Shown: positions 30,208 to 39,150 of the stretch, one piece after another | Position numbering within the stretch: position 1 is the first letter of the stretch | Layout of the letters: each line of letters starts with the position of its first letter | Program-made: the position numbers and the translations under genes | From: Pseudomonadota bacterium | GTDB taxonomy: Bacteria > Pseudomonadota > Gammaproteobacteria > Steroidobacterales > Steroidobacteraceae | Direction: 5' to 3' | Assembly: GCA_021785405.1 (NCBI GenBank) | Contig: JAJYFF010000003.1 | Location: forward strand, 1 to 64,000 | Length of the DNA: 64,000 bases | Notes under the pieces: model-generated | The model's database searches: none | The model's input: the letters and a program-made list of their open reading frames with translations, nothing else | Told to the model about the DNA's origin: nothing

Positions 30208-30900
30208 TCATTGTAGCCGATCGCCCGAATTGAGCGCCCGCAGCCGCTCCGGCGTGCCCACGTCCTCCCAGATCCCGCGGTACAGCTCGGCCGTGCACCG
30301 CTGCGCCGCCATCGCCTCGACGAGCAGCGGCCGCAGCGCCCGCACGCCGTCGTCGAGCCCCGCGAACAGCGCCGTTCGATAGACCGCGATCCCGGCGAAC
30401 GTGAACCGCCGCGGCGCATCGGCGAGCGCCCAGCCCCCATCGAGTCCGAAGTCCCCGCGCGGGTGCTGCGGCGGGTTCGGCACCAGCACGAGGTGCGCAT
30501 CGGCCTGCGCGGCGATCCCGAGCCGCTCGAACGGATAGTCGCTGTACACGTCCGCATTGACGACCGCGAACGGCCCCGGCTCGAGCGTCGGCAGCGCGCG
30601 CACGATGCCGCCCGCGGCCTCGAGCGCCCGCGAGCCCTCCTCGCTGTAGCGGATCTCGACGCCGAAACGCGAGCCGTCCCCGAGATGGCGCCGGATGTCC
30701 GCGCCGAGCCAGGCCAGGTTCACGGTCAGCGTGCGGATGCCGGCGCCGGCGAGCGCGCGTACGTGGCGCTCGATCAACGGCATCCCGCGCACCTCGAGCA
30801 TCGGCTTCGGCACGGTATCGGTGAGCGGTCGCATCCGCTCCCCACGACCGGCCGCGAGGATCATCGCCGCCCTCGGCCGCTCGATCGCGCGCTCGCTCAC
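30208..30900 (-). CDS. murU: MurNAc-1-phosphate uridylyltransferase MurU
   Basis: A 230-residue nucleotidyltransferase of the cell-wall recycling shunt; converts MurNAc-alpha-1-P to UDP-MurNAc. The sugar-nucleotidyltransferase loop [25 protein letters not shown] and the [11 protein letters not shown] metal motif are clear. The assignment to MurU rests on linkage to amgK and lptD as in Pseudomonas. GTG start overlaps amgK by four bases. Confidence 0.93.
   Translation of the reverse strand: MSERAIERPRAAMILAAGRGERMRPLTDTVPKPMLEVRGMPLIERHVRALAGAGIRTLTVNLAWLGADIRRHLGDGSRFGVEIRYSEEGSRALEAAGGIVRALPTLEPGPFAVVNADVYSDYPFERLGIAAQADAHLVLVPNPPQHPRGDFGLDGGWALADAPRRFTFAGIAVYRTALFAGLDDGVRALRPLLVEAMAAQRCTAELYRGIWEDVGTPERLRALNSGDRLQ
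30210..30215 (-). promoter_or_regulatory. -10 hexamer TACAAT, 6 nt before lipA
   Basis: On the minus strand TACAAT is followed by GAGCGC and the lipA ATG. The hexamer overlaps the murU stop codon. A leaderless lipA transcript is predicted. Confidence 0.55.
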
Positions 30901-31934
30901 CCGATCGCCCGCCGCTGCGCGGCGTCGAACGCGTTCGCGACCCGGGCGCCGAGAAATTCTGCGAAATCCGCGGTCTCAGGATACGCGTCGGCGACCTCGC
31001 GCACGTAGGCCAACACGCGGGGCAGGTCGCGCAAGTACTGGGCCTTGGCGTCTCGATAATGCAAGCGGCAGAAGATCCCGAGCACCTTCAGATGGCGTTG
31101 CAGCCCCATCAAGTCGAATGCGCGCAGGAACGCGGCGTCGTCCGCGGGCACGGGGAAACCCTCGGCGCGCAGGCGGTCGCGGTGGGCGAGCGCCCAGTCG
31201 CGCACCCGCTCGCGCGGCAGCACGACGTAACAATCCTTCAGCAGCGACACCAGATCGTAGGTCACGGGACCCTGGACCGCGTCCTGGAAATCGAGGATGC
31301 CCGGGTTGTCCACGGCCGCGACCATCAAATTGCGCGAGTGATAGTCGCGGTGAACGAACGTCGTGGGCTGCTCGAGGGCGTTGCCGACGAGCGTGTCGAA
31401 CAACCGATCGAGCATCGCGCGCGTCGGGCCATCGATGTCGAGGCCGAGATGCGTGCCGAGGAACCACTGCGGGAACAGCGCCATCTCCCGTAGCAGCGCG
31501 TCGCGATCGTAGCAAGGCAGGCCCTCGGCCGCGGGCGCACGGCCCGCGACCTGCATCCGCAGCAGCGCCTCGAGCGCATCCGCGTACAGCGCCGGCGCTC
31601 GCAGCGGATCCGCGAGTTCGGGCAGGTACTGCCGCGAACCCAGATCCGTGAGCAGGACCCACCCCCGGTCGACGTCGCAGGCGAGCACCCGGGGTACGTT
31701 CAATCCCCATTCGGCGAGCAGCGCGGCGACCCGCAGGAACGGCCGGACGTCCTCCTTCGCCGGCGGCGCATCCATCACGATGCAGCTCTCGCCGCCGTGC
31801 GGGACCCGGAAATAGCGCCGAAAGCTCGCATCCGACGACGCGGGTACGAGCGGGGCCGATCCGAATCCGAGATCCCGCGCGATCCATCGTTCGATTTCCG
31901 CCAACCGCGGATCCTGGGCGCTGGAGTCGTTCAT
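30897..31934 (-). CDS. amgK: N-acetylmuramate/N-acetylglucosamine kinase AmgK
   Basis: A 345-residue kinase of the aminoglycoside phosphotransferase fold that phosphorylates the anomeric OH of MurNAc and GlcNAc. The Brenner motif FVHRDYHSRNL and the metal motif GILDFQDAVQGP are present. With MurU it bypasses de novo UDP-MurNAc synthesis and can confer fosfomycin tolerance in Pseudomonas. It is divergent from lptD, the same arrangement as in pseudomonads. A TATAAT on the minus strand lies about 42 bases before the ATG. Confidence 0.95.
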   Translation of the reverse strand: MNDSSAQDPRLAEIERWIARDLGFGSAPLVPASSDASFRRYFRVPHGGESCIVMDAPPAKEDVRPFLRVAALLAEWGLNVPRVLACDVDRGWVLLTDLGSRQYLPELADPLRAPALYADALEALLRMQVAGRAPAAEGLPCYDRDALLREMALFPQWFLGTHLGLDIDGPTRAMLDRLFDTLVGNALEQPTTFVHRDYHSRNLMVAAVDNPGILDFQDAVQGPVTYDLVSLLKDCYVVLPRERVRDWALAHRDRLRAEGFPVPADDAAFLRAFDLMGLQRHLKVLGIFCRLHYRDAKAQYLRDLPRVLAYVREVADAYPETADFAEFLGARVANAFDAAQRRAIG

Positions 31935-31975
31935 GGGGGCGAATCGTTCGCAAGGCCCGCGAATGCGGGGATCGG

Positions 31976-31981
31976 ATTATA
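31976..31981 (-). promoter_or_regulatory. -10 hexamer TATAAT for amgK
   Basis: On the minus strand TATAAT (GGTATAATCC) lies 41 bases before the amgK ATG, giving a conventional leader of about 35 bases. Confidence 0.55.
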
Positions 31982-31986
31982 CCGAC

Positions 31987-31992
31987 TATAAT
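31987..31992 (+). promoter_or_regulatory. -10 hexamer TATAAT for lptD
   Basis: A perfect TATAAT (GACTATAATGCC) five bases from the opposing amgK hexamer. It contains the ATG at 31991, so that ATG cannot be the lptD start if this promoter is used. Transcription would start near 32000. Confidence 0.6.
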
Positions 31993-32050
31993 GCCGCGCG
32001 GGCGCGTCTCGGAAGCGCCGCAACCTTCGTCACAACCCCGGTCGAACCCG

Positions 32051-34252
32051 TTGCCAAATTCGATTGCCGCCCGCGCCATCGCCGTGCTCGCCGTGCTGGG
32101 AGCGGTCGCCGCCGCACGCGCGGCCGACGAGTGCCCGGTTCCTCCGGTGGCGCCGGCGATCCCCGCGATGCCGGATCACCGGATCGGGATCGAGAGCGAC
32201 TCGGCGATCCTCGGCGCCGACGGCAACGCGCGGGTCTTCGGCAAGGTCGTCGTGAGTCAGAACGGCCGGCGAATCACCGCGGACGCGCTGACCTACGACC
32301 GGCACACCGGCCACATCGCGGTCAAGGGCGCGGTGCAGTTCACCGATCCGAAACTGCAAATCGACAGCGATGCCGGCAGTTACGATCAAACGGGCCGCGC
32401 GAATTTCTCGAACGCGGCGTTCCAGTTGTTCGGCCGGTCGGGTCGCGGTTTCGCGAAATCGATCGACCTGACGCCCGGCGGACAAGTCCGCCTGGACCGC
32501 GTGCGCTACACGACCTGTCCCGCCGGGGCCGAGGACTGGACGCTGCACGCCTCGAGCATCGATCTGAACAGCGCCCGGCAGCAGGGCACGGCCCGCAACG
32601 CGTATCTCGTGTTCAAGCACGTCCCGCTCTTCTACACGCCGTTCCTGACGTTCCCGCTCGGCCCCGAACGCCAGAGCGGCCTCCTCTATCCGAGTTTCGG
32701 CCACACCGGCACCAGCGGCTATTCGATCGCGATCCCGTACTACTTCAATTTGGCGCCGAATTACGATCTGACCCTGACCCCGGGACTCATGACCGCGCGG
32801 GGCTTCGACGTCGCCGGACAGTACCGCTACCTCACCGAGTCCTCGCGCGGGCAACTCGACGCGACCTACCTGCCGGTCGATCAGGAGACTCACGGCGCCC
32901 GCGACTATCTGCACTTCGTCGACCTGAGCGACCTCGGCGCGCACCAGCGGGTCCGCTTCGACGTCGCCAGCGTGAGCGACAGCAACTATTTCCAGGACTT
33001 CGCGGTCGGCGCGGCCGCGACCAGCGTGACCTTCCTCGAGCGTCGCGCGAGCTATCAGTATCGCGACTCGGTCTGGCGCGTCGACGCCGAATTCCAGAAT
33101 TTCCAGACGATCGACATCTCCCTGGATCCGTCGTTGCGCCCGTACTCGCGCGTCCCGGACGTCACCGCCCGCGCGCTCTGGCCGATCGCGGACACCGGCT
33201 GGGAGTTCGCGCTGCACAGCGAAGCGGTCGATTTCCTGCGCAACGTCGGCACGACCGGGCTGCGGCTGAACCTCTCGCCGGAACTGCGCTGGGAACGTCG
33301 CACGGCAGGCTATTTCTTCGTGCCGGCGGTCGGGTGGCACCTCACGCAGTACGATCTGCAGCACGCGGCGCCGGGGGACCCCTCCAGCCCCGCGCTGTCG
33401 CTGCCGTTCGCGCGCCTCGACACCGGCTTGATCTTCGAGCGCGACGACCCCGCGAGCGGCCGCCCTGAACAGACCCTCGAGCCGCGGATGGTCTACAGCT
33501 ATGTGCCGTACCGGAATCAGGACGCGTTGCCGGTCTTCGACACGGCGCTGCCGGATTTGAACTTGACGGAGCTCTATCAGACGAACCGGTTCGTCGGCGG
33601 GGACCGCTTCGGCGATGCGAATCAGCTCAGCGTGGGCATGACCACGCGCTGGTTCGATTCGACGTCCGGCCGCCAGTACCTCTCCGCGACGCTCGGCCAG
33701 ACACGCTACTTCACGACGCCGCGCGTGATGCTGCCGGGCGTGCCCCCGACGTCGAACGGCGCCTCCAACATCGTCGGCGACGTCGAGCTCACCGCCTATC
33801 GGAACGTCAACCTGAAATTGGACTACCAATGGGATCCGTACTCGGCGACCACCGAGAAATCGGAGGTAGCCGTGCAATATCGGCCCGACGACTCGCGGAT
33901 GGTGAATCTCGGCTACCGCTTCCAGCACGACGTCCTCGACCAGTGGGACGGCTCGTTCGCGTGGCCGATCACGCACCGCTGGAACGCGGTCGCCCGGCTG
34001 GTCTATTCGGTGATGGACCACCAGACGATCGAGCAGGTCGCGGGCTTCGAGTACCGCAGCTGCTGCTGGGCGCTGCAGATCGTGCAGCGCCGCTACGTGG
34101 TCAACCGGACGGGCAAGCTGACGACCTCGATCGCGATGCAATTGGAACTTCTCGGCTTGAGTGCGACTCGAAATGCGACCGACACTTTCCTGCGTCGGGC
34201 GATTGGCGGATACTCCGCGGTTGGCCCGATGCCGGCCGGCCCGGCACCTTGA
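32051..34252 (+). CDS. lptD: LPS-assembly outer-membrane protein LptD
   Basis: Outer-membrane translocon that inserts lipopolysaccharide with LptE. The OstA N-terminal domain (IESDSAILGADGNARVFGKVVVSQNGRR...) and the large C-terminal barrel are present. I start it at the TTG at 32051: this gives a clean signal peptide (cleavage after AARA), while the ATG at 31991 lies inside the TATAAT. The length is then 733 residues. Cys residues for interdomain disulfides are at the expected kinds of positions (mature N-terminus, the central TTCPAG and the C-terminal RSCCWA pair). It heads the lptD-surA-pdxA-rsmA-apaGH run. Confidence 0.93.
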   Translation: MPNSIAARAIAVLAVLGAVAAARAADECPVPPVAPAIPAMPDHRIGIESDSAILGADGNARVFGKVVVSQNGRRITADALTYDRHTGHIAVKGAVQFTDPKLQIDSDAGSYDQTGRANFSNAAFQLFGRSGRGFAKSIDLTPGGQVRLDRVRYTTCPAGAEDWTLHASSIDLNSARQQGTARNAYLVFKHVPLFYTPFLTFPLGPERQSGLLYPSFGHTGTSGYSIAIPYYFNLAPNYDLTLTPGLMTARGFDVAGQYRYLTESSRGQLDATYLPVDQETHGARDYLHFVDLSDLGAHQRVRFDVASVSDSNYFQDFAVGAAATSVTFLERRASYQYRDSVWRVDAEFQNFQTIDISLDPSLRPYSRVPDVTARALWPIADTGWEFALHSEAVDFLRNVGTTGLRLNLSPELRWERRTAGYFFVPAVGWHLTQYDLQHAAPGDPSSPALSLPFARLDTGLIFERDDPASGRPEQTLEPRMVYSYVPYRNQDALPVFDTALPDLNLTELYQTNRFVGGDRFGDANQLSVGMTTRWFDSTSGRQYLSATLGQTRYFTTPRVMLPGVPPTSNGASNIVGDVELTAYRNVNLKLDYQWDPYSATTEKSEVAVQYRPDDSRMVNLGYRFQHDVLDQWDGSFAWPITHRWNAVARLVYSVMDHQTIEQVAGFEYRSCCWALQIVQRRYVVNRTGKLTTSIAMQLELLGLSATRNATDTFLRRAIGGYSAVGPMPAGPAP

Positions 34253-34286
34253 AGTTCACACGTCCCGGACCCTTAGTGACCAAACC

Positions 34287-35594
34287 ATGCGCATGATGCT
34301 CCGATCGATCTGGATTCCGCTCTCCATGATGCTGTTGGCGTCGGGCGCGTTCGCCCAGACCCGCGACATCGGCACGCAGGGGGTGCTGCTCGATCGGATC
34401 GCCGCGGTCGTGAACGACGGCGTCGTGATGCGCAGCGAGGTCGACGAGCAGGTGGCGGCGGTGACGGAGCGGCTCCAGGCGCAGAACGTCTCCCTGCCGC
34501 CGCGCAGCGTGCTGGAGAAGCAGGTGCTCGACCGGCTGATACTCCAGAAGATCGAGGAACAGCGCGCGAAACAGATCGGCCTGACGATCACCGACGAGCA
34601 ACTCAATGCCGCGTTGCAAGAAATCGCGACGCGCAACAAGATCCCGTTCGACCAGCTGCCGAACGCGCTCGCGGCGCAGGGCATCAACTACAAGCAATAC
34701 CGCGAGGAGATGCGCAAGCAACTCACGCTGCAAGCGCTGCGCGAGCGTGACGTGATCTCCCGAATCGTCGTGACGCCGCGCGAGATCGATCAGTACCTCG
34801 CGCACCAGGGCAGCGCGGCCGCGAACGAAGAGTTCGACATCTCCCACATCCTGATCGCGGTGCCGCCGGCGGCGACGCCGACGCAGATCGAGGCGCTGAC
34901 GCGCAAGGCGGACGCGATCGCCGCCCGCGCACGCGCCGGCGAGAATTTCGCGAAGCTCGCGATCGCGAACTCCGACAGCGAGAAGGCCCTCGAAGGCGGG
35001 GATCTCGGGTGGCGCAAGGGCAATCAACTGCCCGACTTCATCTTGCGCTTGGTGACGCGGATGAAGCCGGGCCAGATCGGCGGTCCGGTGCGCACCGCGA
35101 GCGGCTTTCACATCGTCCGCTTGAACGGGCGGCGCAGCGGCGCGAAGCCCGTCTACGTCCAGCAGGTCCACGTGCGTCACATCCTGCTGAAGCCGAACGA
35201 GCTCGACGACGACCAGACGATCCGGCAACGGCTGCTGAAGATCCGGCAACGGATCCTGCACGGCGAGAGCTTCGCGGGCATCGCGGAGACGACCTCGGAG
35301 GATCCGGGCTCCGCGCCGGACGGCGGCGACCTGGGGTGGGTGAACCCGAAGATCTTCGTGCCCGAGTTCCAGGCCGCGATCGCGAAGCTCAAGGTCGGCG
35401 AGATCAGCATGCCGTTCAAGACTCGCTACGGCTGGCACATCGTGCAATTGCTCGGCCGCCGCACCTACGACACCGCGAAGGACCTCCAGCGCCAGCAGGC
35501 CTTCGAGGCGATCCGGGAGAGCAAGGCCGAGGAGGACACGGAACTCTGGTTGCAGCGCCTGCGCGACAACGCGTACGTCCAAAAACGAATGTAG
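34287..35594 (+). CDS. surA: Periplasmic chaperone/peptidyl-prolyl isomerase SurA
   Basis: A 435-residue chaperone for outer-membrane proteins, including LptD encoded just upstream. The signal peptide ends at AFA (residue ~23). The chaperone N-domain is followed by two parvulin domains (DISHILIAVPP near 180 and VRHILLKPNELDD near 294) and the C-terminal helix. The pdxA GTG overlaps the stop by one base (TAGTG). Confidence 0.97.
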   Translation: MRMMLRSIWIPLSMMLLASGAFAQTRDIGTQGVLLDRIAAVVNDGVVMRSEVDEQVAAVTERLQAQNVSLPPRSVLEKQVLDRLILQKIEEQRAKQIGLTITDEQLNAALQEIATRNKIPFDQLPNALAAQGINYKQYREEMRKQLTLQALRERDVISRIVVTPREIDQYLAHQGSAAANEEFDISHILIAVPPAATPTQIEALTRKADAIAARARAGENFAKLAIANSDSEKALEGGDLGWRKGNQLPDFILRLVTRMKPGQIGGPVRTASGFHIVRLNGRRSGAKPVYVQQVHVRHILLKPNELDDDQTIRQRLLKIRQRILHGESFAGIAETTSEDPGSAPDGGDLGWVNPKIFVPEFQAAIAKLKVGEISMPFKTRYGWHIVQLLGRRTYDTAKDLQRQQAFEAIRESKAEEDTELWLQRLRDNAYVQKRM

Positions 35595-36595
35595 TGCGCG
35601 TTCCGCGGATCGTCATCACCTCCGGCGAGCCGGCCGGCATCGGTCCGGACACCTGCGTGATGCTCGCGCAGGCGGACTGGGACGCGGACCTGGTCGTCGC
35701 GGCGGACCCCGACCTGATCGAATCCACCGCCCGCGCGCTCGCCTTGCCCGTCGCGATCACCGCGTACGACGCGGCCGCGGCCCCGACGCCGAGCCGGGCC
35801 GGCCACCTGAAGCTCCTCGCCGCCCGCTGCGCGCGCGCACCCGTCCCCGGCACGCTCGATCCGGCGAACGCCCGCTACGTGCTCGGCCTGCTCGATCGCG
35901 CCAGCGACGGGTGCCTGCGCGGCGAGTTTGCGGCGATGGTGACCGCGCCGGTTCAAAAGAGCGTGTTGAGCGACGCCGGCGTCGCGTTCACCGGCCATAC
36001 CGAATACCTCGCGGCGAGGACCCATGCACCGCTGCCGGTGATGTTGTTGGTCTGCGAACGGATGCGGGTTGCGCTCGTCACGACCCACCTGCCGCTCGCC
36101 GCGGTGCCGGCGGCGATCACCGCCGACCGACTGCTCGCGACCTTGCGGGTCGTACACGCCGATCTGCGGCGCCGCTTCCGGATGTCGGCTCCGCGGATCG
36201 CGGTGCTCGGACTGAACCCCCACGCGGGTGAGAGCGGACACCTCGGCCGCGAGGAGATCGACGTGCTGGAGCCGGCGCTGCGCACCGCGCGGGCCGAGGG
36301 CATCGATGCGCGCGGACCGATTCCCGCCGATACCGCGTTCACGCCCCGCGCGCTCGCGCAGGTCGACGTGGTGCTCGCGATGTACCACGATCAGGGCCTG
36401 GCGGCGCTCAAGGCGGCGAGCTTCGGCGAGGCGGTCAACGTGACGCTCGGATTGCCGATCGTGCGCACCAGCGTCGATCACGGCACCGCGCTCGCGATCG
36501 CGCGCACCGGTCGAGCGGACCCCGGAAGTCTGCGCGCCGCGGTCGCGCTCGCGATCGAACTCGCCGGTCACGGTGCCGCCGATGCCGGTTCGTAA
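35594..36595 (+). CDS. pdxA: 4-hydroxythreonine-4-phosphate dehydrogenase
   Basis: Makes the 3-amino-1-hydroxyacetone phosphate precursor of pyridoxal 5'-phosphate. The 333-residue protein has the start RIVITSGEPAGIGPD, the TGHTEYLA segment, metal ligand THLPLAAVP and MYHDQGLAALK. GTG start at 35594 follows the surA stop with one-base overlap. The end overlaps rsmA. Confidence 0.96.
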   Translation: MRVPRIVITSGEPAGIGPDTCVMLAQADWDADLVVAADPDLIESTARALALPVAITAYDAAAAPTPSRAGHLKLLAARCARAPVPGTLDPANARYVLGLLDRASDGCLRGEFAAMVTAPVQKSVLSDAGVAFTGHTEYLAARTHAPLPVMLLVCERMRVALVTTHLPLAAVPAAITADRLLATLRVVHADLRRRFRMSAPRIAVLGLNPHAGESGHLGREEIDVLEPALRTARAEGIDARGPIPADTAFTPRALAQVDVVLAMYHDQGLAALKAASFGEAVNVTLGLPIVRTSVDHGTALAIARTGRADPGSLRAAVALAIELAGHGAADAGS

Positions 36596-37394
36596 GCGCT
36601 TCGGACAGCATTTCCTGCACGACCGCGCGGTCATCGACCGGATCGTCAAGGCGATCGATCCGCAGCCCGGCGATCGCGTGATCGAGATCGGACCCGGGCG
36701 CGGCGCGCTCACGTTCGCACTGCTCGCGAAGCTGCCCCGTCTGGAGGCGATCGAGATCGACCGCGATCTCGCCGCGCGGGTCGCGGGCGACCCGCGCGGC
36801 GCGGGCAAACTCGACCTGCGCGTTGGCGACGCGCTGCGCACCGATTTCCTCGCCCTCCGTGGCGACGGGGCGCCGCTGCGCATCGTCGGCAATCTCCCGT
36901 ACAACATCTCGACGCCGCTGCTGTTCCGGCTGATCGACCAACGCCGGGCGATCCTCGACGTGCACGCGATGCTGCAGAAGGAGGTCGTCGACCGGATCAC
37001 CGCGACCGCGGACAGTTCGGACTACGGGCGGCTCACGGTGATGCTCGCCGCGTTCGCCGCGACCGAGCGGCTGTTCGACGTGGGTCCCGGCGCGTTCCAG
37101 CCGCCACCGCGCGTCTGGTCGTCGGTCGTGCGCTTGCGAACGAGCGAAGCGCCGCGTTTCGAGATCGGGGATCCATCCGCGTACGGCCGGATCGTCGCGG
37201 CCGCGTTCTCCCACCGTCGCAAGACCTTGCGCAACGCGCTCCGGGGGCTGCTCGAACCGGCCGAGATCGAGGGCTGCGGGATCGACCCCGGCGCCCGCCC
37301 CGGGACGCTCACACCGGAACGATTCGGACAGCTCGCACGGCACCTGCGGTCGCGCGAGCACGCCGCGGCTGACGGGCCGGCTGCACGCGGCTGA
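36582..37394 (+). CDS. rsmA: 16S rRNA dimethyladenosine transferase (KsgA)
   Basis: Dimethylates A1518 and A1519 at the 3' end of 16S rRNA. The 270-residue protein has RKRFGQHFLHD, the SAM motif VIEIGPGRGALT and the catalytic NLPYNIST. Either the ATG at 36582 or the in-frame GTG at 36573 could start it. Both overlap the end of pdxA. Confidence 0.97.
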   Translation: MPVRKRFGQHFLHDRAVIDRIVKAIDPQPGDRVIEIGPGRGALTFALLAKLPRLEAIEIDRDLAARVAGDPRGAGKLDLRVGDALRTDFLALRGDGAPLRIVGNLPYNISTPLLFRLIDQRRAILDVHAMLQKEVVDRITATADSSDYGRLTVMLAAFAATERLFDVGPGAFQPPPRVWSSVVRLRTSEAPRFEIGDPSAYGRIVAAAFSHRRKTLRNALRGLLEPAEIEGCGIDPGARPGTLTPERFGQLARHLRSREHAAADGPAARG

Positions 37395-37426
37395 CCGGGC
37401 TCGCCCCGCCGGTCGCGCGGCTCCGT

Positions 37427-37432
37427 TATACT
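37427..37432 (+). promoter_or_regulatory. -10 hexamer TATACT, 7 nt before the universal stress gene
   Basis: TATACT, seven bases (GAGCCTC) and the ATG at 37440. The predicted transcription start coincides with the start codon, so the mRNA should be leaderless and independent of rsmA. Confidence 0.55.
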
Positions 37433-37439
37433 GAGCCTC

Positions 37440-37871
37440 ATGATCGAATACCGGAAGATCCTCCTGCTGCTCGATCTCTCCGAGCGCAGCGCCGAGGTCG
37501 CGGCGGCCGGTCGCCGGATCGCGACCTGGTCGAATGCCGCGATCGTCGCGCTGCACGTCGTCGAGTACGTGCCCGTCGAGGCGATGGGCGAGTCGCTGAT
37601 GCCGCCGGTGAAGATCGAGGACGCATTGGTCCAGCGGGCACGCCGATCGCTCGAGGATCTCGTGCGCACCGCCGGTCTCGAACGCGCGACCTGCCGGGTC
37701 GAAGCCGGCAACACGAAGGCGGAGATCCTGCGCGTCGCGGAGCAGGAAGGCGCGGATCTGATCGTGCTCGGCAGCCGCGAGCGCCACGGCCTCGCGATCC
37801 TGGTGAACCTCACCGAGGACACCGTGCTGCACGCGGCGCACTGCGATGTCCTCGCCGTTCGCGTGAAGTGA
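37440..37871 (+). CDS. Universal stress protein (UspA family)
   Basis: A 143-residue single-domain Usp. The N-terminal [14 protein letters not shown] strand, the [14 protein letters not shown] segment and the terminal CDVLAVRVK are typical. The Gly/Ser loop of ATP-binding Usps is only partly kept ([20 protein letters not shown]), so nucleotide binding is unclear. It sits between rsmA and apaG, which are adjacent in E. coli, and has its own -10 seven bases before the ATG. Confidence 0.9.
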   Translation: MIEYRKILLLLDLSERSAEVAAAGRRIATWSNAAIVALHVVEYVPVEAMGESLMPPVKIEDALVQRARRSLEDLVRTAGLERATCRVEAGNTKAEILRVAEQEGADLIVLGSRERHGLAILVNLTEDTVLHAAHCDVLAVRVK

Positions 37872-37890
37872 CGGCACGGGGCACCGACGG

Positions 37891-38277
37891 ATGAGCGCCG
37901 AGTCGCAGACGCCCAGGATCCAGGTCGAGGTCGAGACCGCCTATCTCGAGGAACAGTCCGACCCGCGCGACAAGCGCTTCGTGTTCTCCTACACGATCAC
38001 GATCCGCAACGAGGGGCCGATCCCGGCACGGCTCCTCACCCGGCACTGGATCATCACCGACGCGAACGGCAACACCAAGGAAACGCGCGGCGACGGCGTC
38101 GTCGGCGAACAGCCGTACCTCAAGCCCGGCCAGGGATTTCGCTATTCCAGCGGCGCGGTGATCGAGACGCCGGTCGGTACGATGCAAGGCAGCTACCAGA
38201 TGCTCGACGACGACGGCCGCCGTTTCGACGCGCCGATCGCGCCCTTCCGGCTGGCGATGCCCGGGGTGCTGCATTAG
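37891..38277 (+). CDS. apaG: ApaG (CorD) protein
   Basis: A 128-residue fibronectin-III-like beta-sandwich protein. The [36 protein letters not shown] and [20 protein letters not shown] segments cover the whole family pattern. It is linked to apaH as usual; its biochemical role is unsettled (Mg2+/Co2+ resistance, protein-protein contacts). Confidence 0.95.
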   Translation: MSAESQTPRIQVEVETAYLEEQSDPRDKRFVFSYTITIRNEGPIPARLLTRHWIITDANGNTKETRGDGVVGEQPYLKPGQGFRYSSGAVIETPVGTMQGSYQMLDDDGRRFDAPIAPFRLAMPGVLH

Positions 38278-38299
38278 CGCCGCGGGAGCGTGCTAGACG

Positions 38300-39130
38300 A
38301 TGGCGCTGTACGCGATCGGTGACGTCCAGGGCTGCGACCGGGCCCTCGCCGAACTGCTCGAACGTCTGGATTTCTCGAGCCGACGCGATCGGCTGTGGTT
38401 CGTCGGCGACCTGGTGAATCGCGGCCCGGATTCCCTCGGCGTGCTGCGCCGCATCCGCGGACTCGGCGATTCCGCGGTGGTCGTTCTCGGCAACCACGAC
38501 CTGCACTGCCTGGCGGTCGCGCTCGGCCACGCGCGGGAGCGGCCGGGCGACACGCTCTCGGCGCTGCTCGCGGCGAACGACCGCCGGACCCTGTGCGACT
38601 GGCTGCTCGCGCGGCCGTTGATCCATGCGGATCCGGCCCGCGGCTGGCTCCTGCTGCACGCGGGACTCGCGCCGCAGTGGACGATCCCGACCGCGATCGC
38701 GTGCGCCCGCGAGGTCGAGCAGACCTTGCAAGCGGCGCCGGAACGGGTCTTCGCCGGCATGTACGGCGACGGCCCGGACCGCTGGGACGAACGTCTCGAG
38801 GGCGCGGCGCGCGGCCGGTTCATCGTGAACTGTCTGACCCGCCTGCGCTACGTGGACTCGGAGGGTCGGCTCGTGTTGCGCGCGAAGGACGCGCCGGAGA
38901 AATCCCGCCATCGCGGCTGGATTCCCTGGTTCGAATCCCCCGCACGCGCGTGGCTAGGATCGCGGATCGTCTTCGGCCATTGGTCGACGCTCGGCTTCTA
39001 CCGAAACGCCGAGGTGGTCGGGCTCGACACGGGCTGCGTCTGGGGAGGGCGACTCAGCGCGCTGCGCCTCGACGCCCTGGACCCCGAGCCGGTGTCGGTC
39101 GCGTGCCCGAAGGCGGCGGAATTCGACTGA
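38300..39130 (+). CDS. apaH: Symmetrical bis(5'-nucleosyl)-tetraphosphatase
   Basis: Cleaves Ap4A to two ADP and can decap Np4-capped RNA. The 276-residue metallophosphatase has GDVQGCD, GDLVNRGPDSLG and GNHD in order. GGGAG lies 11 bases before the ATG. It ends the lptD-to-apaH run; a GC hairpin follows the stop. Confidence 0.96.
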   Translation: MALYAIGDVQGCDRALAELLERLDFSSRRDRLWFVGDLVNRGPDSLGVLRRIRGLGDSAVVVLGNHDLHCLAVALGHARERPGDTLSALLAANDRRTLCDWLLARPLIHADPARGWLLLHAGLAPQWTIPTAIACAREVEQTLQAAPERVFAGMYGDGPDRWDERLEGAARGRFIVNCLTRLRYVDSEGRLVLRAKDAPEKSRHRGWIPWFESPARAWLGSRIVFGHWSTLGFYRNAEVVGLDTGCVWGGRLSALRLDALDPEPVSVACPKAAEFD

Positions 39131-39131
39131 C

Positions 39132-39147
39132 CGCGGCGCCGGCCGCG
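39132..39147. terminator. GC hairpin between convergent apaH and a secreted-protein gene
   Basis: CGCGGC-GCCG-GCCGCG forms a six-bp stem and tetraloop in the 20-base gap between the two stops. It lacks a T-tract on either side, so at best it is a bidirectional 3'-end hairpin. Confidence 0.3.
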
Positions 39148-39150
39148 TCG

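Noticed and set aside
31991..31993. ATG as lptD start
   Set aside because: It lies inside the TATAAT hexamer and gives an N-terminus that delays the signal peptide by 20 residues; the TTG at 32051 gives a normal signal peptide.
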